From positions 1-64,000 of the forward strand of contig ONKU01000007.1 in assembly GCA_900318535.1 (NCBI GenBank): DNA of 64,000 nucleotides. Direction: 5' to 3'. The DNA is from an uncultured Prevotellaceae bacterium. Lineage in GTDB: Bacteria; Bacteroidota; Bacteroidia; Bacteroidales; Muribaculaceae. Under the pieces are notes generated by a model. That model worked only from the letters and a program-made list of their open reading frames with translations. It searched no databases and was not told where the DNA came from. This document shows, in pieces, positions 53,401 to 62,431 of this stretch; positions within the stretch are counted from its first letter, which is position 1; each line of letters starts with the position of its first letter. A program made the position numbers and the translations under genes.

Positions 53401-53873
53401 GATACCACGGCCTTTTTCTCAGGAACCAACTCAGAGGAAGATTCCTCGGTCAGGAAGTAGCAACCCACCTGGGAATAGGGATTGAACACGCGTGTATAAT
53501 GGGGATTTGTGCTGTAATCACTTAGGGTGAATGCCACCGGGCCGTTGCCGTAGAAGCAGATCTTGTCACCGGTGCGCAAGATGGGCACCTGCTTCAGGTC
53601 ATCGACATTGGCACCGTTAAGCTGCTCGCTGATGCGATTGCCGCCCACGCCGTAGACGTGCACCTTATCGGGACTGCTGAAGCCCATTTCACGCAACTCG
53701 TCGTAGGTGATCTCATATACCCCACTCTCGGGAATGACCACCTTCACCCACTTACCCGTGGCGAGTTTGGACTGGGTCGCATAGATTGATGTGTTGAACG
53801 CGCTGGCATAGCTGGCGCACAAGACGGCCATCATGGCCACACATGCAACTTTAAATTTAGTCAGTTTACGCAT
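50418..53873 (-). CDS. PorU-like C25-family protein, array member 4
   Basis: 1151 residues, subfamily of members 1-3: signal peptide, KWVKVVIPESGVYEITYDEL, C25 domain, His in YVGHAGAVSF, Cys in STACCDVAHYDND, RDGGAIAMLTSSRMV, and DMKDMNGNKVPAGLYRYFGT at the end. The segment before the nuclease-like fold core is PDLLVITADDYVEQANRLADLH, more diverged than in members 1-3. Only 44 bp separate it from the FAH-family gene and no promoter is visible there, so it is probably transcribed with rex and the FAH gene. Confidence 0.85.
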   Translation of the reverse strand: MRKLTKFKVACVAMMAVLCASYASAFNTSIYATQSKLATGKWVKVVIPESGVYEITYDELREMGFSSPDKVHVYGVGGNRISEQLNGANVDDLKQVPILRTGDKICFYGNGPVAFTLSDYSTNPHYTRVFNPYSQVGCYFLTEESSSELVPEKKAVVSVTSYINNPVSLGYFYHERELMSVSSSGKEMLGEDLSKQRVLIDYYLPHLADSTIVVHSAIAANASEMTYANAVLHSGGATDTTVYTTASSRIYMPSENSYTLYNFATPYGSLKLTHPAENGQYEPMIKYTSSSGYSIIGRLDYFILTYKHENILADADDNQLLMGYGVTRGTDRFMLPNAPSSTVVWYINNTKSPMEVTTNPYNDASGRGLAFFSNPSSRSMYVAFDPTKTLKKILRYETVENQNLHAMPVPDLLVITADDYVEQANRLADLHRAVDGIDVAVVTQNQVFNEFSSGTRDAMAYRLLCKMLYDRDNTKFKNLLLFGTGSFDNRELMGEHPNDLLTYQSDNSNVSDQSFTSDDFFGFMDDSSGTNITNDKLRIGVGRITCADVDEARSDVDKIVEYYANPDYGVWRNNALVMSDAQDEGLYMFQGQGYKNQIDNELNTGMHVNSVHNTMYPRSTTQPAFAINRKTATEAMHMISYYLTDGTYFATYVGHAGAVSFTKVNKMWTTGDVARTRYPHYPIFSTACCDVAHYDNDTRGIAELMFHKRDGGAIAMLTSSRMVYASGNDKLNQNFINALFSYDSKGVMPTLGEAYKESKLGFTTADVNKMSFFLLGDPAIKVNYPISRFNITSVNGTDMTGTTKAQLSPLCKFEISAQVVDAEGNIDAGFNGDATVSLYDMEDYFTSLTCKVDGEPVERGIYRDRPKLAEVTGRVVNGMFTGTMIVPQSPMANGDDVQIRVYAHKDNSDYMVNGFTKQVTMLPYNETAAINDNEAPVITSMFLNDETAFADGAVVAPNAMLYITASDNEGISMQANSAACAMKLMLDGGKQSYEDVTCYAAVSDGGKTVDVEFPLSNLSEGQHTLTYMVYDMLGNEASRTITFMVGQNGVVDLVADKMPAFLDGTVSFDVETELTRVPDMVVRVTDATGKLMWMTTANSFPVTWDMKDMNGNKVPAGLYRYFGTYNDGVNYGGTSINKLIVLDPLNTASGN

Positions 53874-53917
53874 ATTTATCGTTTATTTGGTTGTTTTCTT
53901 TCTATCAACTTATATCG

Positions 53918-54493
53918 TTACAGTCTCACTTTCACATCCAGCACCTGGCGCCCGCCGATGCAGGCCGTCAGATGGTCACCCGGAGTGAGGGCATGCCCCT
54001 GTGCGGCATCACCGGTGAACAGCAGGTCACCCATCTTGATGCTGCAACGGATGCTCACGACCGCTATCAGCTCGGCCAGCGGATGCTGCATGTCGGCCAG
54101 GCAGCACTTTGCCGCCACATGGTCGCTCACCTTGAACTCGACCAGCTCGTGCACGGCATCGGCGATGTCGGTCACGGGAATCCAGTCGCCCACGATGGCA
54201 GCCCCGTCAAACGCACGGTCCAGACCCGTCAGCCGTTTGTCGTCGCTGTCGACGGCACGGACCGTGAAAGCAGCGGTAAAAGCGTCCCAGTAGCGATGGG
54301 CGAACTTGGGCGCCACAAATTTGCCCAAGCGGCCCATGCGCACGACAATCGACGGCACGGCCACGAATTGGCGGGCAAAGTCAGGCACAAAGAACGGTCT
54401 GCCCGTGTACAGGATAGAGGAGTCTGCCATGAGATAGGCTTGGGGAAGGCTTTCTTCCTTGCCGTAATTCCCAGTGAAGCCAATGACCTTCAT
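53918..54493 (-). CDS. Fumarylacetoacetate hydrolase (FAH)-family protein
   Basis: 191 residues. MKVIGFTGNYGKEE at the start and SIRCSIKMGDLLFTGDAAQGHALTPGDHLTACIGG at the end resemble the FAH fold, whose members hydrolyse or isomerise acylpyruvate-type and hydroxy-dioate compounds. It is at the short end of the family. Cytosolic. It follows rex by 34 bp. Substrate unknown. Confidence 0.75.
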   Translation of the reverse strand: MKVIGFTGNYGKEESLPQAYLMADSSILYTGRPFFVPDFARQFVAVPSIVVRMGRLGKFVAPKFAHRYWDAFTAAFTVRAVDSDDKRLTGLDRAFDGAAIVGDWIPVTDIADAVHELVEFKVSDHVAAKCCLADMQHPLAELIAVVSIRCSIKMGDLLFTGDAAQGHALTPGDHLTACIGGRQVLDVKVRL

Positions 54494-54527
54494 CGCGTTG
54501 TTCTTAAGTGCCTTAATGCCGTTTTAC

Positions 54528-55175
54528 TCAGTTTGTCTGTCCTTGCATCCGGTTGTAGATGATGGCCAAGTGGGCATATATCGAGGTGTTGGCGATCACC
54601 ACGTTCTCGGGGGCCTTGATGCGGTAGGGCGTGAAGTTCCACAGGGCGGTCACGCCGCTGGCAATCGCCATGTCGGCCACTTCCTGGGCACGCTCGACGG
54701 GCACGGTAAGAATGGCGATGGGAATGCGGTGCGACGCCTGCCACGACTCCAGCTCGCTGATGGAGAACACGGGAATTCCGCCCAGCTGCTTGCCGATGAC
54801 CTCGTCACGCACATCAAAACCAGCCACGATATTCAGTCCATAATGCTCCAGACCATGGTCCTGCATCAGGGCCGTTCCCAGGCTACCGGTGCCGATGACC
54901 ACGGCATCGTGGTGCTGGTTGAACCCCAAAAAGTCCTCCAACTCGGTGACCAGGCTGCGCACCTCATAGCCGATGCGCGTCTTGCCACGGATGTTGAGAA
55001 ACGACAAATCCTTGGCAATCTGTGACGACTGCACATTGAGTTCCTTGGAGATCTGCGTCGATGAGACATAATCCACATGCAGGTTGTCGAGCATGCGCAC
55101 GTAGGACAGATACCACGGCAAGCGCCTAATGGTGGGCTCGGGAAGGATAATCCGGTTGTCGTTGTTCTTGGACAT
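54528..55175 (-). CDS. rex: Redox-sensing transcriptional repressor Rex
   Basis: 215 residues. The N-terminal winged helix (TIRRLPWYLSYVRMLDN, VSSTQISKELNVQSSQIAKDLSFL) and the Rossmann domain with VVIGTGSLGTALMQ near 90 and VAGFDV near 115 are those of Rex, which represses fermentation and respiration genes until a rise in NADH releases it. The C-terminal swapped helix is present (IYAHLAIIYNRMQG). It is followed by the FAH-family gene and PorU-like member 4. No obvious Rex palindrome was found upstream. Confidence 0.95.
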   Translation of the reverse strand: MSKNNDNRIILPEPTIRRLPWYLSYVRMLDNLHVDYVSSTQISKELNVQSSQIAKDLSFLNIRGKTRIGYEVRSLVTELEDFLGFNQHHDAVVIGTGSLGTALMQDHGLEHYGLNIVAGFDVRDEVIGKQLGGIPVFSISELESWQASHRIPIAILTVPVERAQEVADMAIASGVTALWNFTPYRIKAPENVVIANTSIYAHLAIIYNRMQGQTN

Positions 55176-55206
55176 GTTAAATCAGTACATGGATGCAATT
55201 AACCTA

Positions 55207-55214
55207 CAAAATTA
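55207..55214 (-). promoter_or_regulatory. -7 box of the rex unit
   Basis: TAATTTTG on the minus strand, 31 bases before the rex start at 55175. Confidence 0.5.
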
Positions 55215-55296
55215 CCTCAATTTTCATTACAGCAAGCATTTTACACCTTATTTTAGAGTAATAGCTCCTTTTTTTAACATCTGTTATGAAGAGAAA

Positions 55297-55340
55297 CACT
55301 AGGCAGGAGATGCGAAAAGAAACGCACCTCCTGCCCAGTG
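55297..55340 (-). terminator. Terminator of array member 5
   Basis: 18-bp stem CACTAGGCAGGAGATGCG / CGCACCTCCTGCCCAGTG with two non-pairing positions and an 8-base loop. It closes the member 6-5 transcript and separates it from rex. Confidence 0.75.
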
Positions 55341-55374
55341 TCAATTCAGCCCTTTAATCGGCTGTGAAAGGGTG

Positions 55375-58300
55375 TTATTCGCCTGTGACGGCTAGTTTCT
55401 TGGCTTTTGTAGCCTCCTTGATGCCATCGGCGGAGATGATGGCGCGGTAGATGTAGATGCCACCGGGCACACGGCGGCCACCGTCATCCTGAAGATTCCA
55501 GGTAACGGGCACGGTGGAACCACTGCCCGGCTGTGTCGTCTGCCATACGCGGCAACCCATCAGGTCATAGACCTCGACGGTGACTTTCACATCGGCAGCC
55601 AGATAGTTGTGGCGCACATAGAAGGTCGTTTCCGAGCCATTAAACTCGCTGTAGATATCCAGGTCATTGGATGCGGCGATTTCAGCTACTGAGGCGTTGG
55701 TTACGTTAAAGGAGATGGTCTTCCTACTCGAGTTGCCGTACACGTCCCACACGTGAAGTCCCAGTGTGTGATGGCCCAGCGGCAAGTCATTCAACTGGTA
55801 ACTGATGCTGCCAAGCGTTCCCTGCTCGGCAGACATGGGGGTGTAGCCATTCACCAAGTCATAGTAAATGGTGGAGTAGTCGAGCGTGAGGACCATGCTG
55901 CCCACGCTGCCAGCCGGCGAGAGATTCACTCCGCTCTCATCGGCCACGGTCGCCAGCAGCAGAGGCGAGGCGTTGACATCGCTGCCGTTGACGAAGGACT
56001 CGTCGTTCAAGAACATCGTGATGATGTCGGGGCCGATACTGTCGGTCTCTTGATGGTCGTCACAGCCGTAGATGTAGAAATCGGTGCAGGAGCCCTTCGC
56101 CTCCAGCGTGTCGCGGCTGTCGTAGGCATACAGGTTGATTAATGCCGGGCGGTAATTGTCGTACTCGACGTTTCTCTTATCGGGAATGACGACATGCGCC
56201 GTGAACTGGCCGCCTACCACTGTATCGATGTTGATGGCGAGGCGAGAAGGATGGTCTTCATAGGTAACAGCTTTGCCATCAACACCATAGCCGTGGGTGG
56301 TCACCGACTGCTCGGGGCCATAGAGCGTAGAGATAACGTTACCATTGAAACCGGTTGCTATTTCACCGTCAAAACCGATGATTTGGCCGACGAACTCTAT
56401 CGACTGATTGGGTCCGAACACCAAGGGCTCACCACCCTCACTGCCAACGGGTTGACCGTTGATGGCCTCGATGCGGGCAGTCAAGGGGGCGTAAGCCAGC
56501 CGCATAGCGGGATCACCGAAGACAAAGAAGCGGAGTTTATTGTCATCGATATTGTTCAAATCGTTCTTTCCCAACTTGATGATGTCGCCAATGCGCTTGG
56601 GGCGACCGCTCTCATCACCAGCGAATATGTAGCGGCTCACTGCATTATTGAATTCACCGTTTGGGACAATAAAGGCAAGCCTGGGTGAAGCGATGAGCGC
56701 TATGACGCCGCCGTTAGGCTTGATGAACATCTGCTCACCACCCGATACCGAATCGTTATCAAAGCGGCAATATTCACACGATGTGGTGAACAACACTGGC
56801 AAATGGTTGTAATTCAGATTATTCTCAACGTCATCAGGCGTTAACAGCCCTTCGCTGGTCCAATTATTGGGGTCGGCATGGCCATTGTAGTTCCACCACA
56901 AGACACCCTCGTTGAGGGTGTTGAACATTTTGTCACGGGCATCAGGATAGCTGCGTGTCCCAGCCCAGGACCAAACGTCGAAGGCGTCAGTGAACACGTA
57001 GCTGCAAGCCATATCCTCGCCACCATGGGCACGGGCAATCTCTATCATGTTCATGGACTGCTCCATAAAGATACCATAGTTCTCGTCATCGGCGACAAAC
57101 ATCATCTGGTTCTTCCATGAGCCGTAATCGGGCTTGGTCATGTACTTCTCGAGTTTGTTCACCGCTATGCACGCCTCGTCCACACTCTTGACAGGCATGC
57201 GCCCTACGGCGATGTTCAACGTATTAATCGGGCTAGTGCCGCTGCCGTCGTCCAGCATGGCAAAGAAGTCGTCGGTCGTTATGGAGCCTTCCTCGTTGGC
57301 ACTGTATTCGGACTGCCATGTGAGCAACGTCTGATTATACCGAGAATTGGCGTTAGTGCCAATCATGCGGTTATCATAGTTGCCGCCGCCGAACAGCAAC
57401 AAGTACCGCAAGCAGTGGCCGTCATCACTCATACCACGGTCATAGAACATCTTGCACAAGCGACGGTAGGCCATCGCATCCGGAGTGCCGCTGGAGAACT
57501 CATTAAACACCTTCTCGTGGTCGAGGACCAGTACACGGAAGCCGTCATATTGCTCATGCAGGGCAGCCACACGCTGTGCTTGTTCCAGATAGGCAGCAGG
57601 GGCGAGGATAATCATGTCGGGGGTCGCCTGGGCATGGATATTCTGGTTAACCACCTCACCCACCAGCTCAGGATGGGAAAATGAGGCAGCTGATTGGTCA
57701 AAGGCGATGAACTCTCGTCGCCCACTCATGGCGGGACTAAACGCGGCTGTGCCGTCAGTCACGGTCAAATTCTGCTGCACTGGAGCATACGGCAGAGTCA
57801 CATCCCACACACGGGTGGTGGCGCTGCAATCCGTGATCTGGTAAGTGGTTTCTCGGCTCGCCTGGTTCAAACCGAATGGCAGGGAGCCATTCACCAAAGC
57901 CAATTGCCGCTCATAGTTGACGGTGATGAAATCCAGACGGGCTACATGTACCGTGCCTGGGCAGCTGTAATCCACCTGAAACGAGAGTTGATTGGTGTCG
58001 CTAAGGGTGAACTGTTTGATGGATTTCGACTGCTGGAAATGGGTACGAGAGAGAGAGCCGTACAAGGGAGGGATGATGTCATCACTAAGCTGCTGCAACT
58101 GTATGCCGTTGTAGCTGTAGGTCACGGTGCTGGCGGCTCCTGTGGTTTTGGCGGCAAACACGGGATAAGCCTTGACCGTGGAGCCGTTCACCATACCGTC
58201 CAGGTCAAACCGGAACGTCTGACTGCGGTTTGAATCAAAGCTCTCGCCCAGGAAGGTGCGTCCCGTATGGCCCAGATTGATGATTTCCTGCTCATGGTAG

Positions 58301-58809
58301 AGACGCTCGATGAAGGTATTTTGCACGGGACCGGTTGGACTATTGTCGGCCTTGGTGATGTCGAGGTCATTGTAGCGGGCATCGTTGGTGACCAGGTAAC
58401 TGCCTGCTGTGGCATAAGGGTGCTGCACCTGCAAGTGATCAAATCTAGCGTTCAGTTTTTTCCAGGTAGTGGGACCCTGTGCGTAAAACAAAATGCGATT
58501 GCCCGAGCGCACCACAGGCACCTGCGGGAGATCATCAACATAGTTTTCACCGAGCATCTCCTCGCTGAGGGGCGCGCCACCGTACCCGAAGACGTGAATC
58601 TGCGACAAGTCGCTGCCCAGACCCCATGTGAGGATGTCATCGGCAGTAATCTGGTAGATGCCGCTTTCCTTGACGGCAATCTTGACCCACTTGCCCTCAG
58701 CCAGCTTGCTGGCAGGCGCATAATAACTCTTTTCCAGTGCCTGTACGCTACCAGTTGAAATCACCAATAAGGCAAGGCACATCATCCAACGTGTGTAATA
58801 ACTTTTCAT
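55375..58809 (-). CDS. PorU-like C25-family protein, array member 5 (PorU-type active site)
   Basis: 1144 residues. Signal peptide (about 1-25), PorU-like N-terminus (KWVKIAVKESGIYQITADDIL, then SQIHVFGYGGAPLSEEML), and C25 domain with PDMIILAPAAYLEQAQRVAALH. The His is in WWNYNGHADPNNW, the Cys is in TTSCEYCRFDN 34 residues later, and SGGEQMFIKPNGGVIALIASPRLAF follows. C-terminal NLQDDGGRRVPGGIYIYRA and the end KEATKAKKLAVTGE resemble T9SS C-terminal domains. The GHA and T/SCE motifs match the canonical PorU sortase (active-site Cys690 in Porphyromonas gingivalis). It follows member 6 by 127 bp and ends at a terminator. Confidence 0.88.
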   Translation of the reverse strand: MKSYYTRWMMCLALLVISTGSVQALEKSYYAPASKLAEGKWVKIAVKESGIYQITADDILTWGLGSDLSQIHVFGYGGAPLSEEMLGENYVDDLPQVPVVRSGNRILFYAQGPTTWKKLNARFDHLQVQHPYATAGSYLVTNDARYNDLDITKADNSPTGPVQNTFIERLYHEQEIINLGHTGRTFLGESFDSNRSQTFRFDLDGMVNGSTVKAYPVFAAKTTGAASTVTYSYNGIQLQQLSDDIIPPLYGSLSRTHFQQSKSIKQFTLSDTNQLSFQVDYSCPGTVHVARLDFITVNYERQLALVNGSLPFGLNQASRETTYQITDCSATTRVWDVTLPYAPVQQNLTVTDGTAAFSPAMSGRREFIAFDQSAASFSHPELVGEVVNQNIHAQATPDMIILAPAAYLEQAQRVAALHEQYDGFRVLVLDHEKVFNEFSSGTPDAMAYRRLCKMFYDRGMSDDGHCLRYLLLFGGGNYDNRMIGTNANSRYNQTLLTWQSEYSANEEGSITTDDFFAMLDDGSGTSPINTLNIAVGRMPVKSVDEACIAVNKLEKYMTKPDYGSWKNQMMFVADDENYGIFMEQSMNMIEIARAHGGEDMACSYVFTDAFDVWSWAGTRSYPDARDKMFNTLNEGVLWWNYNGHADPNNWTSEGLLTPDDVENNLNYNHLPVLFTTSCEYCRFDNDSVSGGEQMFIKPNGGVIALIASPRLAFIVPNGEFNNAVSRYIFAGDESGRPKRIGDIIKLGKNDLNNIDDNKLRFFVFGDPAMRLAYAPLTARIEAINGQPVGSEGGEPLVFGPNQSIEFVGQIIGFDGEIATGFNGNVISTLYGPEQSVTTHGYGVDGKAVTYEDHPSRLAINIDTVVGGQFTAHVVIPDKRNVEYDNYRPALINLYAYDSRDTLEAKGSCTDFYIYGCDDHQETDSIGPDIITMFLNDESFVNGSDVNASPLLLATVADESGVNLSPAGSVGSMVLTLDYSTIYYDLVNGYTPMSAEQGTLGSISYQLNDLPLGHHTLGLHVWDVYGNSSRKTISFNVTNASVAEIAASNDLDIYSEFNGSETTFYVRHNYLAADVKVTVEVYDLMGCRVWQTTQPGSGSTVPVTWNLQDDGGRRVPGGIYIYRAIISADGIKEATKAKKLAVTGE

Positions 58810-58936
58810 TGTTACCTAAGTGTATGTTCTGTTAGGTCAAGATCACACTTCCTCGTGAAGGGCAGATCTGCTTTTATACCTCTTGCGGCTTGATTGCCAT
58901 GTATGCTAACGGCTCAGCCTGTCACACTCATGGTAT

Positions 58937-61900
58937 TCAACTGCCTGTGACGGCTAGTTTCTTGGCTTTTGTGGCCTCCTTGATGCCATCGGTTGAGATC
59001 GTCGCGCGGTAAACGTAGATGCCGCGCGGCACACGACGGCCTGACACATCGGTCAAATCCCATGTGACGGGTGTCGAGGTGTACATGTCGCTGCGGCCCG
59101 ATTGCGTCGTGCTCCACACGCGACGGCCCATCAGGTCATAGACCTCGATGGTGACACTCACTACCGCATCGGGGCGGTTGTGGCGCACGTAGAAGGAGGT
59201 CTCGACGCTGGCGGGATTGGCCGCGCAATAGACATCGGCAATCTCGGGAGCAAGGCCGTTCACCACGTTGAAGGATATCGTCCTCTCGCTCATGTTGTTA
59301 TACACGTCCCACACGCGCAGGCGCAGCGTGTGCGGACCCTTGGCCAGGTCGCTCAGCTGGTAGCTGATGTTGCCCTTGGTTCCCTCCTCGGCAAACATGG
59401 GCGTGTAGTAGCTGGTTACATCGTTGTAGCTGTTGGTGCCGTCGAGGGTGAGCGTCATGCTGTGCCCGATGCCTGCCGACGAGAAGTTCACGCCGCTCTC
59501 GTCGCTCACCGTGGCCAGCAGCAGCGGCGACTCGTTGATGTCGCTGCCGTCCACAAACTGCTCATTGTTCAGTCCCATGACGATGATCTTGGGGCCGATG
59601 GTGTCGGTCACCTCTTCATCCTCATAGCCGTAGATGTAGAAATCACTGTTGCCGCCCATCGCCTCGAGCGAGTCGCGACGGTCATAGGCATATAGGTTGA
59701 TCAACGCGGGACGGTAATTGTCATACTCGTGGTCCACCTCGCTGGGGATGATGACGCGCACGGTAAAACGGCCGCCTACCACGGTATCCACATTGATGGC
59801 CAGGCGGTTAGGACGGTCCTCATAATTCATCACTTTGCCCTCAGGGCCATAGCCGTGGGTCACCACCGTCTGCTCGGGGCCAAACAGCGTCGAGACGACC
59901 GCACCGTTGAAGTCGGTCATCACCTCGCCGTCAGCGCCCACGATGCTGCCGCTGAACTCCACATGCTCACGCGCCTTGAACACGGGCATGTTCTCACTGT
60001 CAACGGGCTTGCCGTTGATGGACTCGACACGGGCAGTATAGGGAGCATAGGCCAGGCGCAGAGCGGGGTCGCCGAAGACAAAGTAGCGCAGCTTGTTGTC
60101 GGTCGAGGAGCGCAGGTCGTTTTTCGCCAGACGGATGATGTCGCCCACGCGGCGTTGCTTGCCCTGTTCGTCGCGGGCAAACACATACCTGCCGACGGCC
60201 GACGTCAATGCGCCGTTATCGGCAATAAAAGCCTTGCGGGGAGGGCACACCAGGGCAACAACACCGCCGTTGGGATTCAGGAACATGTGCTCGCCGCTCG
60301 ACAACGTGGCATTGTCAAAAGCGCAGAATTCGCACGTGGCGGCATACAGCACAGGCAATCGCTTGTAGAAGAGCTGGGTCTCGACATCCGAGCGCATCAG
60401 CAGGCCCTCGGCAGTCCAGTTCTGGGTGCTGGCATGGCCCACATAGTTCCACCACAGGACACCCTCGCGCAGCGCGGTGAACAGCTTGGTGCGCGCGTCG
60501 GGATAAGTGCGTGCGCCGCCAGCGCTCACGGCATTGAAGGCATCGGTATAGACGTAGTTGTAAACAATATCTTTGCCGCCATTGGCACGGGCATGGGCAA
60601 TCAGGGTGTCGGACTGCTCCATGTGTGCGCCCTTGTTCTCGTCATCAGCGACAATCAGGGCCTGGTTCTTCCACGAGCCGTAGATGGGCGATTCCACATA
60701 TTTGATCAGCTTGTTGACCACCGTGCGGGCCTCGCCGACGCTCTTGACAATCATGCGGCCCACGGCGATGCTCATGCGCTCGTTGTTGGTGGTGCCAGAA
60801 CCGTCTTCCAGCGAGCCAAAGAAGTCGTCGGTGGTGATGGAACTGTCGTCGTCCTTGCTGTACTGGGTCTGCCACGTGAGCAGGCGCGGATAGTTGAGCT
60901 GGTTGGCATCGGTGCCCACCAGGCGGTTGTCATAGCTGCCGCAACCCATCAGCAACAGGTAACCCAACTTGTGGCCTCCTTCGTCGGCTCCGCGGTCATA
61001 GAACATCTTGCACAGCCTGCGGTAGGCCATCGCGTCCTGTGTGCCGCTGGAGAACTCGTTGAACACCTTGTCCTGGTCAAGGACCAGAACGCGGAAGTGG
61101 TCGGTCTCCTCATGCAGCTTGGCCACACGACGGGCCTGGTCGAGGTAGGCACTGGGCGACACGATAATCATGTCGGGCGTGGGCTCGCCATGGATATCCT
61201 GGTTGGAAACCTCGCCCAGCAGCTCAGGATGGGAATAGGTGCCCGATTCGTCAAAGGCCACAAACTCGCGTCGGCCCCCACTGGCGGGAGTGAATGACAC
61301 AGTACCCTCGCCCGCCTGGGCATTGAGCTGCACCGGGGCAAAAGGCGCTGTGACATCCCACACGCGGGTCGCGCTGCCGCAACCGCTCAGGCGGTAAGTC
61401 TTGTAAGTCTGGGCATCCTGCAGACCAAAGCACAACGAGCCGTTGCGCAGGGCCAGTTCGCGCTCATAGTTGACGGTGATGTAGTCCAGACGGGCCAGTT
61501 TGGGCGTTCCGGGACAGGAATAGGTCACCGTATAGTTCAAATCGTTGGTGCCGTCGAGCGTAAAGGTCTTGACCGATGTACTGGAGGTGGTTTCGTAAAA
61601 GTCCGAGGACTTGGTCACGAAGATCAGGTCATCGCTCAAGGCAGGCAACGGTGTGTTGTTATAGCTATAGGTCAGTGTGCTGGATGCCGCATCACACTTG
61701 GCGCCGAACATGGTGATCACCTTCACCTCGCTGCCCTGCAGCAGGTTATCGAGTGTGAATTTGAACGTCTGGGACTTGTTGGACAAGAAACTCTCGCCCA
61801 GGAAGACGCGGCCCATTTCGCCGGGATTGACGATTTCCTGCTCATGGTAGAGGCGCTCCAGATAGGACGTGACGACCGAGCCCACGGGCTCCTTGTCGGC

Positions 61901-62365
61901 CTTGACGGGCTCGATGTCGGTGAAGCGGCTGTCGTTAGTGACAAAATAGCTGCCCGAAAGGGCATAGGGATGCTGCACCTGCACCTGGTCGAAGCGGCTA
62001 TTCAGGCGTTTCCAGGTAATGGGACCCTGGGCATAGAACAGGATGCGGTCGGCAGTGCGCACCACGGGCATCTGCGGCAGGTCGTCGGCATAGTTGTCGG
62101 CGTTCATCTTCTCACTCAACGGAGCGCCGCCATAGCCGAACACATGTATCTGCGACAGGTCGCTGCCCAGACCCCAGCTGCGGACGTCGTCGGCGGTAAT
62201 CTGATAGATACCGCTCGTGGTCACCGCAATCTTGACCCACTTGCCCGTAGCCAGCTTGCTGCTCTCGGCATAGAAGCTCTTGTCCAGCGCGTGCATGGAA
62301 AATGCGCAACAGGCCATGACCAAAACGGACACGGCTGCACGGACGAAATATTTCATCATTTTCAT
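58937..62365 (-). CDS. PorU-like C25-family protein, array member 6 (best PorU candidate)
   Basis: 1142 residues. Signal peptide (about 1-26), PorU N-terminal domain (KWVKIAVTTSGIYQITADDV, SQIHVFGYGGAPLSEKM), and C25 domain with His644 in WWNYVGHASTQNW and Cys678 in AATCEFCAFDN, the form closest to PorU in the literature. SSGEHMFLNPNGGVVALVCPP and the GDPALRLAY loop follow. C-terminal DLTDVSGRRVPRGIYVYRAT and the KEATKAKKLAVTG end match T9SS C-terminal domains, which PorU itself retains. I call it the likely housekeeping sortase, but which of members 5 and 6 is the true PorU cannot be decided by eye. It lies 66 bp after the phosphopantetheinyl transferase gene. Confidence 0.88.
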   Translation of the reverse strand: MKMMKYFVRAAVSVLVMACCAFSMHALDKSFYAESSKLATGKWVKIAVTTSGIYQITADDVRSWGLGSDLSQIHVFGYGGAPLSEKMNADNYADDLPQMPVVRTADRILFYAQGPITWKRLNSRFDQVQVQHPYALSGSYFVTNDSRFTDIEPVKADKEPVGSVVTSYLERLYHEQEIVNPGEMGRVFLGESFLSNKSQTFKFTLDNLLQGSEVKVITMFGAKCDAASSTLTYSYNNTPLPALSDDLIFVTKSSDFYETTSSTSVKTFTLDGTNDLNYTVTYSCPGTPKLARLDYITVNYERELALRNGSLCFGLQDAQTYKTYRLSGCGSATRVWDVTAPFAPVQLNAQAGEGTVSFTPASGGRREFVAFDESGTYSHPELLGEVSNQDIHGEPTPDMIIVSPSAYLDQARRVAKLHEETDHFRVLVLDQDKVFNEFSSGTQDAMAYRRLCKMFYDRGADEGGHKLGYLLLMGCGSYDNRLVGTDANQLNYPRLLTWQTQYSKDDDSSITTDDFFGSLEDGSGTTNNERMSIAVGRMIVKSVGEARTVVNKLIKYVESPIYGSWKNQALIVADDENKGAHMEQSDTLIAHARANGGKDIVYNYVYTDAFNAVSAGGARTYPDARTKLFTALREGVLWWNYVGHASTQNWTAEGLLMRSDVETQLFYKRLPVLYAATCEFCAFDNATLSSGEHMFLNPNGGVVALVCPPRKAFIADNGALTSAVGRYVFARDEQGKQRRVGDIIRLAKNDLRSSTDNKLRYFVFGDPALRLAYAPYTARVESINGKPVDSENMPVFKAREHVEFSGSIVGADGEVMTDFNGAVVSTLFGPEQTVVTHGYGPEGKVMNYEDRPNRLAINVDTVVGGRFTVRVIIPSEVDHEYDNYRPALINLYAYDRRDSLEAMGGNSDFYIYGYEDEEVTDTIGPKIIVMGLNNEQFVDGSDINESPLLLATVSDESGVNFSSAGIGHSMTLTLDGTNSYNDVTSYYTPMFAEEGTKGNISYQLSDLAKGPHTLRLRVWDVYNNMSERTISFNVVNGLAPEIADVYCAANPASVETSFYVRHNRPDAVVSVTIEVYDLMGRRVWSTTQSGRSDMYTSTPVTWDLTDVSGRRVPRGIYVYRATISTDGIKEATKAKKLAVTGS

Positions 62366-62431
62366 CTTCAGTTTTCTGTTATATACCTTTATAACGGAAT
62401 ATGGCGCCCTTTATTGCCCGACGGGTGACAA

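Noticed and set aside
53891..54562. 223-codon plus-strand frame over the FAH gene
   Set aside because: Antisense shadow; the minus-strand frame has clear FAH-family motifs.
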